64,000 nucleotides of DNA from Vreelandella piezotolerans (GCF_012427705.1 NZ_CP048602.1:372001-436000); one strand, 5' to 3'. Positions 21,379 through 35,815 are shown, counted from the first letter of the stretch. Numbers and translations: made by a program. The notes: generated by a model from the sequence alone, not told the origin.

Positions 21379-22103
21379 TGACCTATCCCGCACTGGTGTC
21401 CGGCACGCTGCTGCGGCGCCATAAGCGCTTTCTAGCCGATGTACGCCTGGACAGCGGGGAGGACGTGGTGGCCCACTGCCCGAATACGGGCTCGATGAAG
21501 GCGGTCAACGTACCCGGCTGCCGGGTATGGCTCTCGTCTAGCGACAACCCCAAACGCAAGCTGGCCTGGACCTGGGAGTGGATTGCACTGCCTCAGCCTG
21601 AGGGGGGGACGGCGCTGGCATCGGTGCATACGGGGCGCGCTAACCGCTGGGTTGAAAGTGCCATCACGGCGGGGGATATCCCGCCGCTGTCGGGCTATCA
21701 AACGTTAAAGCGTGAAGTGAAGGTCGGCGAAGCGCGGCTCGATTTTCGTTTGGATGACCCTGAGAAGGGCGCCGCCTACGTGGAGGTCAAACAGGTCACG
21801 CTGAAAGAGGCGGATGGGCACGGCTACTTTCCCGACTCCGTGAGCGCACGGGGCACCAAACATTTAGCCACGCTGGCGGCGCTTGCCCAGCAGGGCGAGC
21901 GGGCGGTGCTGCTATTCTGCGTGGCGCACGAGGGGATTGCGGACGTGGCACCGGCGGCGCATATCGACGCCACCTACGCGGCGGCGCTCAGTGATGCGGT
22001 GCAAGCGGGGGTCGAAGTACTGGCGTATGGCGTGACGGTGACGTGGCAGCAAAGCGTACCGATAGCGGCCCGCCTGACGCGGGCACTACCGGTACGGGTT
22101 TAG
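21375..22103 (+). CDS. sfsA: Sugar fermentation stimulation protein SfsA
   Basis: SfsA family, 242 aa, with CPNTGSMKAVNVPG, YVEVKQVTLKE and FPDSVSARGTKHL, motifs of a nuclease-like fold. The role is poorly defined; in E. coli overexpression affects maltose genes. The start ATG 21375 overlaps the upstream stop; ATG 21378 is an alternative one codon later. Its stop overlaps that of the convergent DUF4426 gene by four bases. Confidence 0.93.
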   Translation: MMTYPALVSGTLLRRHKRFLADVRLDSGEDVVAHCPNTGSMKAVNVPGCRVWLSSSDNPKRKLAWTWEWIALPQPEGGTALASVHTGRANRWVESAITAGDIPPLSGYQTLKREVKVGEARLDFRLDDPEKGAAYVEVKQVTLKEADGHGYFPDSVSARGTKHLATLAALAQQGERAVLLFCVAHEGIADVAPAAHIDATYAAALSDAVQAGVEVLAYGVTVTWQQSVPIAARLTRALPVRV

Positions 22104-22561
22104 CGCTCGATATAGAAACGCTGAATGAAGCTCACCGGCTCTGGATTCTCATTGCGGTCGTAGCGCACGTCGAGGTTGAATCGCATCGGTTCGTCGTGGC
22201 GCAGCGTGAACGTGGCAAGATGGTAGGTGGCATCGCCATCGTGCACGGTGCGAAAGCTGAGCGGTTCGCGGGTGTCGGTCAAGTCGCTCACGTAGCCGCC
22301 CACGCTGGCATTTACCGGCCGCGTGGTGCCATCCGGCTGGCGCTCGCGCACGCTGACGTTGACCAGGCCGTGCCCGATACTGCGCTGGATGCTGTTTGCC
22401 TGCGCTACTTCCGGAGTAAGAAAGCGCGTTTCGATGGCGTTGTAGTGGATCTCGTAGTCGCCCACTTGTACTATTTGCTCGGCCGCTGCCTGGGTGGCGC
22501 CGAGCAGAGTGCCCAGTAGCACCATCAGCAGTGGAAAGCGTCGCAGTGTCGCGATAGCCAT
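22100..22561 (-). CDS. Periplasmic DUF4426 protein
   Basis: A 153-aa protein with a signal peptide (LLMVLLGTLLGATQAAAEQ, cleavage likely after AAA, ~residue 27). A beta-rich DUF4426 domain with repeated motifs such as YEIHYNAIETRFLTPEVA follows. Members often sit next to metW/metX or yggT in gammaproteobacteria, as here, but no function is established. A GGAGA ribosome site precedes the start. Confidence 0.8.
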   Translation of the reverse strand: MAIATLRRFPLLMVLLGTLLGATQAAAEQIVQVGDYEIHYNAIETRFLTPEVAQANSIQRSIGHGLVNVSVRERQPDGTTRPVNASVGGYVSDLTDTREPLSFRTVHDGDATYHLATFTLRHDEPMRFNLDVRYDRNENPEPVSFIQRFYIER

Positions 22562-22597
22562 AGCGTGTCTCCTCTCATGAGTGAGATAAGTGCGGTA

Positions 22598-23194
22598 TCA
22601 GGCGCGTCGGCGCACCCGGAAAATGGCGATTTCACCAAACAGGTTAGGCCACCACTTCGAGGTCCAGTGCCCCTTGTGGTCGCCCACCCCCACGGCGCGG
22701 TCGACGATCACCAACCCTTTCTCTTTACATAGGTGCTCGAAGTCGTTGAACGTCGAGAGGTGAATGTTGGGGGTGTCGTACCACGCGTGGGGCAGCGATT
22801 TCGATACCGGCATATAGCCGCGCAGCCCCAGGTGAATGCGGTGACGCCAGTAGGCGAAGTTGGGGAAGGTGATGATTCCCTCTTCGGCGACCCGCAGCAT
22901 TTCATCGAGCATCTTATCCGGGCGGCGCAGCGCCTGCAGCGCCTGGGTCATGATCACCTGATCGTAGCTATTGTCGCAGAAGCTACCCAGGCCGTCGTCC
23001 AGGTTATGCTCGATGACGTTGACGCCGCGCGCCACGCACTGGGTGATGCCGTCCGGGTCGATCTCCAACCCGTAACCCGTCACGCCTTTCTCTTTAGCCA
23101 ACCGCTCTAGCAGAACGCCGTCGCCGCAGGCGAGGTCAAGGACGTGTGCGTCTTGGGGAACCCAGTCGTAAATCAGTTCGAGATCTGTGCGCAT
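22598..23194 (-). CDS. metW: MetW, methionine biosynthesis methyltransferase-like protein
   Basis: A 198-aa SAM-methyltransferase fold protein with motif I VLDLACGDGVLLERL. It contains the family stretch FPNFAYWRHRIHLGLRGYMPVSK. It is always paired with metX in proteobacteria and is thought to be needed for full MetX activity. Its ATG overlaps the metX stop by one base, so the pair is translationally coupled. Confidence 0.95.
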   Translation of the reverse strand: MRTDLELIYDWVPQDAHVLDLACGDGVLLERLAKEKGVTGYGLEIDPDGITQCVARGVNVIEHNLDDGLGSFCDNSYDQVIMTQALQALRRPDKMLDEMLRVAEEGIITFPNFAYWRHRIHLGLRGYMPVSKSLPHAWYDTPNIHLSTFNDFEHLCKEKGLVIVDRAVGVGDHKGHWTSKWWPNLFGEIAIFRVRRRA

Positions 23195-24399
23195 TAGCGT
23201 GTTTCCTCCGCGTCGGCGGCATCGAGGTGCTGCTCTCGAGCGACGCGGCCCATGAAGGCACTGAACAGCGCTTGATAGCGCGGCTCGGGCAGTAAGAAGG
23301 CATCGTGCCCGTGGGGCGACTCGATATTGGCGTAGCTGACTGATTTACCCGCGCGGGTAAGGGCGTCCACTAGCTCTCGAGAGCGCGACGGCGGGAAGCG
23401 CCAATCGGTGGTAAAGCTGACGATCAAAAAAGGACACTGCGCCGGAGCCAGGGCGCAGGCGAGATCGCCGTCGCAGCTGGCCGCCGGGTCGAAGTAGTCC
23501 AGCGCTTTGGTCATCAGCAGGTAGGTGTTGGCATCGAAGGCGGTCGAGAAAGTGTCGCCCTGGTAGCGCAAGTACGACTCCACCTGAAACTCGACGTCGA
23601 AGCCAAAGTTCAAGTCGTCGCTGCGCAGGTCACGGCCAAACTTGCTGCCCATGGCGTCTTCGGAAAGATAGGTGATATGACCTACCATGCGGGCCAGTTT
23701 CAGTCCTCGCTTGGGCACGGTGTCGTGCTCGGCGTACCAGCCGTCGAAGAACTCGGGATCCGAGCGAATCGCCTGCCGGGCGACCTCGTTGAAGGCGATG
23801 TTTTGCGCCGACAGGCGGGGTGTGGCGGCGATGACGACGGCATTGGCAACGCGTTCGGGGTAAGTGATCGTCCACTGCAGCACCTGCATACCGCCCAAAC
23901 TGCCCCCCACGGCCGCGGCCCAGCGCTCGATGCCCAAGTGGTCGGCGAGTCGTGCTTGGCTAGTGACCCAGTCACTCACCGTCACTACGGGGAAGTCGGG
24001 TCCCCACTGACGGCCGGTATCCGGGTTATGGCTTACCGGGCCGGTACTGCCGTGGCAGCCGCCCAGGTTGTTCAGCGACACCACGAAAAAGCGGTTGGTA
24101 TCGATGGATTTGCCTGGACCGATATGGGCATCCCACCAGCCGGGTTTGCGGTCTTCGGCGGTGTGGTAGCCTGCCGCGTGGTGGTGCCCCGATAGCGCGT
24201 GGCAAATCAGCACCGCATTCGAGCGTTCGGCGTTCAGCGTGCCGTAGGTCTCATAGATCAGTTCGTACTCCGATAGCGTCTTGCCGCAGGCAAGCGGCAG
24301 CGGCGTATCGAATTTCACCACCTGGGGCGTTACGAGGCCAACGGAGTCCGCTGGCCGGTCGTCATAAGCAAGAGTGTCTGAATCAGGCATCGAAAGCAC
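23194..24399 (-). CDS. metX: Homoserine O-acyltransferase
   Basis: Alpha/beta-hydrolase enzyme that acylates homoserine for methionine synthesis. The nucleophile is Ser167 in GGSLGGMQ; the catalytic His is in [11 protein letters not shown]. At 401 aa it is normal. ATG 24390 ([11 protein letters not shown]) is a possible alternative start. MetX proteins paired with MetW in gammaproteobacteria often use succinyl-CoA rather than acetyl-CoA, so the donor is left open. Operon metX-metW. Confidence 0.95.
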   Translation of the reverse strand: MLSMPDSDTLAYDDRPADSVGLVTPQVVKFDTPLPLACGKTLSEYELIYETYGTLNAERSNAVLICHALSGHHHAAGYHTAEDRKPGWWDAHIGPGKSIDTNRFFVVSLNNLGGCHGSTGPVSHNPDTGRQWGPDFPVVTVSDWVTSQARLADHLGIERWAAAVGGSLGGMQVLQWTITYPERVANAVVIAATPRLSAQNIAFNEVARQAIRSDPEFFDGWYAEHDTVPKRGLKLARMVGHITYLSEDAMGSKFGRDLRSDDLNFGFDVEFQVESYLRYQGDTFSTAFDANTYLLMTKALDYFDPAASCDGDLACALAPAQCPFLIVSFTTDWRFPPSRSRELVDALTRAGKSVSYANIESPHGHDAFLLPEPRYQALFSAFMGRVAREQHLDAADAEETR

Positions 24400-24464
24400 T
24401 AGTCCTGCAAAAATAGGTCACTGCCAAAAGTGAGCTCGGGGCGTTAGTCGAGTCGATAGGGCCG

Positions 24465-25058
24465 TTATAGCCCTACGAGGGCACCCGAGATGCCTGCTGC
24501 GCGAATCAGCGAACCCACGACGATGCCGTCCACCAGGTTGATGGCGATGAAGACCACGATCGGCGAGAGATCGATCATGCCCAGCGGCGGGATCACCTTC
24601 CTCACCGGTGCCATGATCGGCTCGACCAGTTGCATCACCAGCAGCGCGCCGGGGTGGCTCGCGTTCGGGGCGACCCAGCTCAGGATGATCATCACGATCA
24701 TGGCAAAGAAATAGATCTTCAAAATGGCGTTGGCCAGCGCGGCCACTCCAGCAATCAGTAGCCCTGCAATGGGCGGCATGCCCACGCCAATCACCATGAA
24801 GATGGCGACCATGCTGACGACTTTCAGCACGAAACCGGCCGCCAGAGTGGCAAGGTCAAAGCGACCGGCGACTGGCCCTAAAAAGCCTTGGAATAGCCCG
24901 ACGACAGGCTGAGTGATTTTGACCACCGACTGGCTGAGCGGGTTGTAGTAATCCGCCCGCGATGCTTGCAGCAAAAAACGCAGCATCAACAGAAACAGAT
25001 AAATATTGATCAGCGAGTTCACCAGCATTAACCCGGCGCTGCCTAATTGACTTCCCAT
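24465..25058 (-). CDS. YggT family membrane protein
   Basis: A 197-aa inner-membrane protein with two YggT repeats, each containing paired hydrophobic helices (LINIYLFLLMLRFLLQ and LKIYFFAMIVMIILSW). ATG 25058 has GAGGAGAAG at the right distance; the longer frame adds 13 unconvincing residues. The neighbour proC upstream and the yggS-proC-yggT order are conserved. YggT relatives have been linked to osmotic stress and to cell division or plastid organisation, but no biochemical role is firm. Confidence 0.9.
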   Translation of the reverse strand: MGSQLGSAGLMLVNSLINIYLFLLMLRFLLQASRADYYNPLSQSVVKITQPVVGLFQGFLGPVAGRFDLATLAAGFVLKVVSMVAIFMVIGVGMPPIAGLLIAGVAALANAILKIYFFAMIVMIILSWVAPNASHPGALLVMQLVEPIMAPVRKVIPPLGMIDLSPIVVFIAINLVDGIVVGSLIRAAGISGALVGL

Positions 25059-25118
25059 TGCGGCTTCTCCTCGAAAATAGCGTTTGGCATCGTTCACGGC
25101 CTATTGGCGGCGTGCGAC

Positions 25119-25946
25119 TCAGGCGTTACCGCTTAACTCTTTGGACATGGCGTCGGCGCGCTCGGCGCAGGCGTTCATAGCGTCGGCGATGATCGTGCGC
25201 AGATGCGCCTCTTCCATATGATGAATGGCACGCTCGGTGGTGCCGCCCGGTGACATGACGTTCTGTTTCAGCGTGGCCGGGTCTTTGTCACTGCGCTGGG
25301 CCATGGTGGAGGCGCCCAAGGCGGTTTGAATGGCCAAGCGGCGAGCGGTATCGGCAGGCAGACCGAGCTTCACGGCGGCCTCTTCCATGGCTTCGAACAT
25401 CAAAAAGAAATAGGCCGGTGCGCTGCCGGACACGGCGGTCACGGCATCCAGCAGGCGCTCTTCGTCGACCCATTCGACGATCCCAACGGCTTCCATCAGC
25501 TGCGTGGCCAGCGTGCGCTGGGCGTCACTGACCGCCGCGTTGGCGTAGAGGCCGCTGGCGCCGATGCCGACCAGCGACGGGGTGTTGGGCATGCAGCGCA
25601 CCAGGGCGTTGCCGCCACCCAGCCACTGATCGATGGTGTCTGCATCCAGCCCCGCCGCAATGGACATCACCAGCGGCGCCTGTTGCTGGACGCTGTCACG
25701 CAGCGCTTCGCAAACGCCGCGCATGATCTGCGGTTTGACCGCCAGAACGACCACGTCCGCCCCGCTGACGGCGGCGCTATTGTCGGTGTGGGTATGAATG
25801 CCCAGGCGCGCTTTCAGCGGAGCCAGTTCGCTGTCGTTGGGGGCCGTGGCGGTGATATCGCTGGGTGAGACACCGCTTTCGATCAGGCCGCCGATAATGG
25901 CGCTGGCCATGTTGCCCGCGCCAATGAAGGTGATCTTGCTCGCCAT
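25119..25946 (-). CDS. proC: Pyrroline-5-carboxylate reductase
   Basis: Last step of proline synthesis, reducing pyrroline-5-carboxylate with NAD(P)H. The N-terminal Rossmann motif FIGAGNMASAIIGGL and the C-terminal family signature MSPGGTTERAIHHMEE are present; 275 aa is normal. Proline is also a compatible solute, which suits a halophile. It lies between yggS and yggT. Confidence 0.96.
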   Translation of the reverse strand: MASKITFIGAGNMASAIIGGLIESGVSPSDITATAPNDSELAPLKARLGIHTHTDNSAAVSGADVVVLAVKPQIMRGVCEALRDSVQQQAPLVMSIAAGLDADTIDQWLGGGNALVRCMPNTPSLVGIGASGLYANAAVSDAQRTLATQLMEAVGIVEWVDEERLLDAVTAVSGSAPAYFFLMFEAMEEAAVKLGLPADTARRLAIQTALGASTMAQRSDKDPATLKQNVMSPGGTTERAIHHMEEAHLRTIIADAMNACAERADAMSKELSGNA

Positions 25947-26018
25947 GGGGGTATCCTTTTTCGCAAATGGCTGCGTCGTGCAGCGTGTGTAGTAAGCCGT
26001 GTGTGGTTCGAGCCGCCG

Positions 26019-26717
26019 TTAGCCCCGGGCGCCAAAAATGGCGGTGCCTAAACGTACCAGCGTGGCGCCCTCTAAAACAGCCGCTTCCAAATCGTCACTC
26101 ATGCCCATCGATAGCGTATCCAGCGGCGCATCGGGCAGTGCCGCTTTGAGCTCATCCAATAGCTGGCGCAGCGCTGCCAGCGGCTGGCGCTGTGCCTCTA
26201 GCGTCGCCGCTGGGGCGGGAATCGCCATCAGCCCGCGCAGGGCTAAGCCGGGTAGCGCGGCAATGTCTCGAGCCAAAGCCAAGGCATCTTCCGGCAGCAC
26301 GCCGGACTTCGTGGCCTCGCGGCTAATGTTGACCTGCAGGCAGACGTTCAGCGGCGGTAGCGCTGCTGGGCGCTGTTCGCTCAAACGTTTGGCAATTTTC
26401 AAACGATCCACGCTGTGTACCCAGGCAAACTGCTCGGCCACGGCACGGGTCTTGTTCGATTGCAGCGGGCCGATGAAGTGCCACACGATGCCGTCAAGAT
26501 CCTTGAGCGCCGCCTGTTTATCCAGCGCTTCTTGCAGGTAGTTTTCACCAAACTCGCGCTGGCCGTGCTGCCACGCTTCGCGCAGCATGTCGGCGGGCTT
26601 GGTCTTGCTCACCGCTAACAGAGTAGCGCTGGTGGGCGAGCGCCCTGCTTCTTCAAGCGCTCGTCGCAGGCGTTCACGCGCAGAGGCCAGTGACTCGGAG
26701 AGCGCGTTGTCTGTCAT
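26019..26717 (-). CDS. yggS: PLP homeostasis protein YggS/PipY
   Basis: A PLP-binding TIM-barrel protein that buffers vitamin B6 and amino-acid pools. The PLP lysine is in LLAVSKTKP; FGENYLQEA and HFIGPLQSNK are family motifs. I start at ATG 26717 (MTDNALSES, 232 aa); the open frame upstream runs into the divergent pilT leader. Order yggS-proC-yggT, divergent from pilT, matches Pseudomonas. Confidence 0.94.
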   Translation of the reverse strand: MTDNALSESLASARERLRRALEEAGRSPTSATLLAVSKTKPADMLREAWQHGQREFGENYLQEALDKQAALKDLDGIVWHFIGPLQSNKTRAVAEQFAWVHSVDRLKIAKRLSEQRPAALPPLNVCLQVNISREATKSGVLPEDALALARDIAALPGLALRGLMAIPAPAATLEAQRQPLAALRQLLDELKAALPDAPLDTLSMGMSDDLEAAVLEGATLVRLGTAIFGARG

Positions 26718-26750
26718 ACTCAAGCACCTTACCGCAGCTGGGAAAGAGAG

Positions 26751-27794
26751 ATGGATATTACAGAACTGCTGGCATTCTCGGCAAAGCAGAATGCGTCCGA
26801 CCTGCACCTTTCGGCGGGATTGCCGCCCATGATACGTGTTGATGGCGATATTCGTCGGCTTAATGTACCCGCCATGGAGAACGACGACGTGCGGCGGCTG
26901 ATCTACGACATCATGAACGATCGGCAGCGCCGTGACTACGAAGAGCACCTAGAAGCGGACTTTTCCTTCGAAGTGCCGGGCGTGGCGCGCTTTAGGGTCA
27001 ATGCCTTCAACCAGGCACGCGGGGCAGGGGCCGTCTTTCGTACCATTCCCAACAAGGTGCTTTCCATGGACGCCTTGGGCATGGGAGAGGTGTTCCAACG
27101 CCTGTCGATGCTGCCCAGGGGCTTGGTGCTAGTGACTGGGCCGACGGGGTCGGGCAAAAGCACGACCCTGGCGGCAATGATCGACTACATCAACGATCAC
27201 CGCTTCGAGCATATCCTGACCATCGAAGACCCGGTGGAGTTTGTGCACACCAGCAAGCGCTGCCTGATCAACCAGCGGGAGGTTCATCGCGATACCCATA
27301 GCTTTTCGGGGGCGTTACGTAGCGCGCTGCGCGAAGATCCGGACGTGATTTTGGTCGGCGAGCTTCGTGATCTCGAAACGATCCGCCTGGCGCTGACCGC
27401 GGCTGAAACGGGACACTTGGTATTTGGGACGCTGCACACCACCTCTGCGGCGAAAACCATTGACAGGATCATCGATGTGTTTCCCGGCGATGAGAAATCC
27501 ATGGTGCGCTCGATGCTCTCCGAATCGCTCCAGGCGGTCGTTTCGCAAACGTTGCTGAAACGCCAGGGTGGCGGACGCGTGGCAGCCCACGAGATCCTGA
27601 TCGCCACGTCGGCGGTTCGTAATCTGATCCGTGAAGATAAAGTGGCACAGATCTACTCGGCCATTCAGACTGGCGGCGCCCTGGGGATGCAGACACTCAA
27701 TGCGTCGCTCGCCAAGTTGGTCAAGGAGGGCGTGGTGAGTATGGACGACGCCCAGGCACGCGCAAAAGGCACGCTGACGTTAAAAGACGAGTAA
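26751..27794 (+). CDS. pilT: Type IV pilus retraction ATPase PilT
   Basis: Hexameric ATPase that depolymerises type IV pili and drives twitching. It has an N-terminal PAS-like domain, Walker A GPTGSGKSTT, the Asp box TIEDPVEFVH, Walker B VILVGELRD and the AIRNLIRE-like motif AVRNLIRED. Length 347 aa. It is divergent from yggS with 33 bases between starts. pilU, which often follows, is absent here. Confidence 0.96.
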   Translation: MDITELLAFSAKQNASDLHLSAGLPPMIRVDGDIRRLNVPAMENDDVRRLIYDIMNDRQRRDYEEHLEADFSFEVPGVARFRVNAFNQARGAGAVFRTIPNKVLSMDALGMGEVFQRLSMLPRGLVLVTGPTGSGKSTTLAAMIDYINDHRFEHILTIEDPVEFVHTSKRCLINQREVHRDTHSFSGALRSALREDPDVILVGELRDLETIRLALTAAETGHLVFGTLHTTSAAKTIDRIIDVFPGDEKSMVRSMLSESLQAVVSQTLLKRQGGGRVAAHEILIATSAVRNLIREDKVAQIYSAIQTGGALGMQTLNASLAKLVKEGVVSMDDAQARAKGTLTLKDE

Positions 27795-27860
27795 CCGCAG
27801 CGGGAGGGTAGTGCGATAGGTGAGCTACCCAGCGGTGCACCGATAAATGTGTAGGCGCCG

Positions 27861-29006
27861 CTAGGGAGCGTAAATGCCGCCGAGCACCCTCGGGCCGCTA
27901 GCGCCAGTCACGGAAGGCAAATTGCCGGGTAACCCGTGAAGCCGCTGATGGGCGAGCCAGGCAAAGGCTCCTGCTTCGATCCAATCTTCCGGCCAGCCCA
28001 GCGTGGCGGGGGAGAGCAGCGTCACCTTGGGTAGATGCGCTGCTAACCTTTCCATCAAATAGGCATTATGAGCACCGCCGCCACCCACCAGCAGCGTGGC
28101 GCTGGACTGGCTTAGCGGCAGTTGGGCCACCCCTTGCGCAACGCTCACCGCCGTCAGTTCGGCCAGCGTTGCCTGGACGTCGCTTGGAGCTTCGTTGCCG
28201 GTGAGGTGGTCGTTCAACCACGCTAAGTGAAATAGCTCGCGTCCAGTACTGCGTGGCGGCGGCTGGTGAAAAAAGGGTTCTTTAAGCAGGCGGGCGAGCA
28301 GCGATTGGTCGACCTGACCGCTGGCCGCCCACGTGCCGTTCTCATCGAATCGTCCAGTGTGATGCTTGGCAAACCAGGCATCGAGCAGCACGTTAGCCGG
28401 TCCAGTATCGAAGCCCACCACGGCGCGCTCTTGATCCTGGGGGAGCCAGGTGAGATTGGCAAAGCCGCCCAGGTTGAGCACGAGCTTTTCGCCTGGCCGC
28501 TGCCCAAATAGCGCTTGGTGGAAAGCGGGTGCTAAAGGCGCTGCTTGTCCACCAGCGGCGAGATCCCGTCGGCGAAAGTCGGCGACGACCGTGCATCCCG
28601 TCAATTCGGCTAGCAGGCTTGGGTTATCCAGCTGCAGCGTATAGGCCGGGCCGCCCTGATGGCCTTGGGGCGCGTGCTCTATCGTCTGACCGTGGCTGCC
28701 AATCGCCGTAATCTGAGCCGCGGCGAGCCCTTGGTTCGTTAATAGTGCCGTGACGGCCTGGGCCTGGAGGCGGCAAAAAGCATCCTCGGCGGCGGCCAGC
28801 TCGGCAAAGCTCGCGGAGGGTGTGTGGCATAGGTGCAAGAGCTGCGTATGCAGCCTATCGGGCATGGCAACGGCGGCCGTGGCTATGAGTATAGGCGGCG
28901 TGCCGGGAGTGAGTGACACCAAGGCGGCATCGATGCCGTCCAAGCTGGTGCCTGACATGAGCCCGATATAGTAGGCCGTCGATGTGGCGGTAGAGGTTTT
29001 CATCAT
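27861..29006 (-). CDS. anmK: Anhydro-N-acetylmuramic acid kinase
   Basis: Recycles cell-wall sugar by converting anhydroMurNAc to MurNAc-6-phosphate. It has IGLMSGTSLDGIDAAL at the N terminus, SHGQTIEH and LLVGGGGAHN; 381 aa. Convergent with pilT and divergent from tyrS, an arrangement (anmK-tyrS) common in gammaproteobacteria. ATG 29003 is an equal alternative start. Confidence 0.95.
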   Translation of the reverse strand: MMKTSTATSTAYYIGLMSGTSLDGIDAALVSLTPGTPPILIATAAVAMPDRLHTQLLHLCHTPSASFAELAAAEDAFCRLQAQAVTALLTNQGLAAAQITAIGSHGQTIEHAPQGHQGGPAYTLQLDNPSLLAELTGCTVVADFRRRDLAAGGQAAPLAPAFHQALFGQRPGEKLVLNLGGFANLTWLPQDQERAVVGFDTGPANVLLDAWFAKHHTGRFDENGTWAASGQVDQSLLARLLKEPFFHQPPPRSTGRELFHLAWLNDHLTGNEAPSDVQATLAELTAVSVAQGVAQLPLSQSSATLLVGGGGAHNAYLMERLAAHLPKVTLLSPATLGWPEDWIEAGAFAWLAHQRLHGLPGNLPSVTGASGPRVLGGIYAP

Positions 29007-29119
29007 GCGTGTCGTCCAAAACGGGAGGAAGGCTCAACCAAGGCGGTGGAGCGTGATAACATCGCCCACTATCGATCATTTAAACGCCTTTAACGGCACA
29101 TAGTACATGGAGAGAGGCA

Positions 29120-30319
29120 ATGAGTGAGGTGGATCAGGCGTTAGCGCTGCTGTCGCGGGGGACGCATGAAATCCTGGTAGAAGACGAGCTGCGCAAAAAG
29201 CTCGCGTCCGGTCGTAAACTGCGTATCAAGGCAGGGTTCGATCCGACGGCACCTGATCTGCACCTGGGGCACAGCGTACTGCTGACCAAAATGCGCCAGT
29301 TCCAAGAGCTTGGCCACACCGTCATCTTTTTGATTGGTGACTTCACTGGCCGCATTGGCGATCCGACCGGTAAAAACGTCACTCGTAAGCCATTGACGGA
29401 AGCGGATGTCAAAGCGAACGCGGAAACCTACAAAGAGCAGGTGTTCAAGATCCTCGATCCGGAAAAGACCGAGGTGCGCTTCAACGCCGAATGGTTTGGC
29501 GAGCTAAGTGCCGCCAAGATGATCGAGCTGGCCGCGCAAAGCACCGTCGCCCGGATGCTGGAGCGCGACGACTTTGAAAAGCGCTATAAAGCCAACCAAT
29601 CCATCGCCATTCATGAATTCCTCTATCCGCTCGTACAGGGGTACGACTCGGTCGCACTGGAGGCCGACGTGGAGTTGGGCGGTACCGACCAGAAATTCAA
29701 TCTGCTCATGGGGCGCGAGATTCAGAAGCACTTCGGGCAAGAGCCCCAGGTGGTCATTACCATGCCGCTGCTGGAAGGTTTGGACGGCGTGCAGAAAATG
29801 TCAAAGTCGCTTGGCAACTACGTCGGCGTGGATGAAGCACCGGGCTCCATGTTCAATAAACTGGTCTCCATGCCCGACAGCTTGATGTGGCGTTACTTCG
29901 AACTGCTCTCGCTCAAATCGAACGAAGAGCTCGACGCGCTAAAGCAAAGTGTCGAGCAGGGCGCCAACCCGCGCGATGTGAAAATGGAACTGGCCCGCGA
30001 GCTGATCGCCCGCTATCACGGCGACGAGGCAGCGGCCAATGCGCACAAGTCGGCGGGTAACCAGCTGGCCGATGGTGAGCTGCCGGAAGATCTGCCGGAA
30101 GTGAAGGTAGACTTCGAAGACAGCGAGCAAGCGCCCATCGCCGCTGTTCTGAATCGCTCCGGCCTGACAAAGAACAGTGCCCAGGCCAAGGACATGCTGA
30201 AAAATGGCAGCGTCAAGGTCGATGGCGAGGTCGTTGCTCAGGACACCATGCTGGCCACCGGTAAGGTGTACGTCATCCAGGCAGGCAAGAAGCGTTACGC
30301 CCGTGTGACGCTGATGTGA
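29120..30319 (+). CDS. tyrS: Tyrosyl-tRNA synthetase
   Basis: Class I synthetase of 399 aa. The HIGH-type motif is [10 protein letters not shown] and the second motif is a true KMSKS ([11 protein letters not shown]), which places it nearer the TyrZ branch than E. coli TyrS. A C-terminal S4 RNA-binding domain ([19 protein letters not shown]) ends the protein. The SD GAGAGG lies before ATG 29120. The rRNA promoters begin about 30 bases after its stop. Confidence 0.96.
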   Translation: MSEVDQALALLSRGTHEILVEDELRKKLASGRKLRIKAGFDPTAPDLHLGHSVLLTKMRQFQELGHTVIFLIGDFTGRIGDPTGKNVTRKPLTEADVKANAETYKEQVFKILDPEKTEVRFNAEWFGELSAAKMIELAAQSTVARMLERDDFEKRYKANQSIAIHEFLYPLVQGYDSVALEADVELGGTDQKFNLLMGREIQKHFGQEPQVVITMPLLEGLDGVQKMSKSLGNYVGVDEAPGSMFNKLVSMPDSLMWRYFELLSLKSNEELDALKQSVEQGANPRDVKMELARELIARYHGDEAAANAHKSAGNQLADGELPEDLPEVKVDFEDSEQAPIAAVLNRSGLTKNSAQAKDMLKNGSVKVDGEVVAQDTMLATGKVYVIQAGKKRYARVTLM

Positions 30320-30348
30320 ACGTTTTGAAAACTTTTTCACATTAGCCC

Positions 30349-30377
30349 TTGCCAACCCGGCATCGAATCCGTAAAGT
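30349..30377 (+). promoter_or_regulatory. Upstream rRNA promoter
   Basis: TTGCCA at 30349-30354 and TAAAGT at 30372-30377 are separated by 17 bases. An A/T-rich stretch just upstream could act as an UP element. Confidence 0.55.
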
Positions 30378-30506
30378 ACGCATCCGCTGACGGGGACGCT
30401 CAGCGTTACCAGCGGTGATGAGGTTGAAAAACCTCTTGTTTGTCAGGAAGTTAGAGCTCTGTGGTAGGTTGGTCAGATCGCTCGCTTCGCCCGCTGAAAA
30501 CAGCGG

Positions 30507-30534
30507 TTGACAAACGCCACGGAATGCGTAGAAT
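30507..30534 (+). promoter_or_regulatory. Main rRNA promoter
   Basis: A perfect -35 TTGACA (30507-30512) and -10 TAGAAT (30529-30534) with 16-base spacing are followed by a GC-rich discriminator typical of stringently controlled rRNA promoters. DksA, encoded in this window, would act at such promoters. Confidence 0.8.
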
Positions 30535-30599
30535 ACGCCTTCCTCGCTGAGGCAACACGGGTCAGGTCATCGAGCCCGCCGCAGCGACATTACGAAAGT

Positions 30600-30650
30600 T
30601 GCTCTTTAACAATTTGATCAGGTAATTCATGTGGGCGCTTGCCGATGAGG
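30600..30650 (+). promoter_or_regulatory. rRNA leader: boxA antitermination site and 16S processing stem, left arm
   Basis: TGCTCTTTAACAA at 30600-30612 is a boxA for the Nus antitermination complex. GATCAGGTAATTCATGTG and GCGCTTGCCG (30616-30642) are complementary to 32337-32366 after the 16S, forming the RNase III stem that frees pre-16S. Confidence 0.85.
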
Positions 30651-30785
30651 GTGACAAATCACCCATTATCAAGGCAAGCGACTCGTCAAACAGGCTTCGG
30701 CCTAATGAATGAATTCGTTTGACCCTTGAGCCAAGTTTGGTTCGCTTCTGTTGCTTCGGCGACAGGCAAGAACCGCATCGATCTT

Positions 30786-32318
<1,533 letters not shown>

Positions 32319-32612
32319 ACCGATGACTCATCCTCGCGGTAAGCGCTCACAATGAATTACCTGATCAGAATACTGTTGTTACGCAGTGATAAGCGTTTTC
32401 TTCACATTAAAAAAAGAAAAAAGGTCTTTCTTTTTCTTTTGAAGTGAAAAAAAGCATCCGCTTATCACTGCGCATAGCAGTCGCTCTTTAACAATGTATA
32501 TCATGCTGACATGAACGTTTTATAACGTTCATACGTAATTGTTAAGTGATACGTCTCAAGCGTATCCGGCAATCGTTATCATTGCGAGACACCAGACCCC
32601 TTCGGGTTATAG
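32319..32612 (+). other. 16S-23S spacer without tRNA genes
   Basis: The spacer is only ~294 bases and contains no tRNA-Ile, tRNA-Ala or tRNA-Glu. It holds the right arm of the 16S stem (32337-32366), a long inverted repeat (ACGCAGTGATAAGCG at 32381-32395 against CGCTTATCACTGCG at 32459-32472, with an A/T-rich inner stem), a second boxA (32482-32494) and the left arm of the 23S stem (to ~32616). Confidence 0.85.
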
Positions 32613-35503
<2,891 letters not shown>

Positions 35504-35656
35504 ATAACACCCAAGGGGTCTGGTCGCCGTGATAACGACCGAGTGGACAGCCACTCGAAAAACCGGATACGCATCCGCCCGCCAAGACGCTGGCGGACAA
35601 GAGACGATCACTTACCGCGTCAACGACGCACTCAGCATGATATGCATGACCCGTTA

Positions 35657-35774
35657 CGCCTGACGACCATAGCACGCGTGAACCACCTGATCCCATGCCG
35701 AACTCAGAAGTGAAACCGCTTAGCGCCGATGGTAGTGTGGGGTCTCCCCATGCGAGAGTAGGTCATCGTCAGGC
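35657..35774 (+). rRNA. rrf: 5S ribosomal RNA
   Basis: About 118 nt, beginning CGCCTGACGACC and ending GGTCATCGTCAGGC, complementary ends as in Pseudomonas 5S. It contains CATGCCGAACTCAGAAGTGA and GATGGTAGTGTGGGG. Ends are accurate to one or two bases. Confidence 0.95.
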
Positions 35775-35784
35775 ACTTATTACG

Positions 35785-35815
35785 AAACCCCGGCCATCTG
35801 GTCGGGGTTTTGTCG
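35785..35815 (+). terminator. First terminator after 5S
   Basis: AACCCCGGCC-ATCT-GGTCGGGGTT followed by TTG. It lies 11 bases after the 5S end. Confidence 0.88.
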
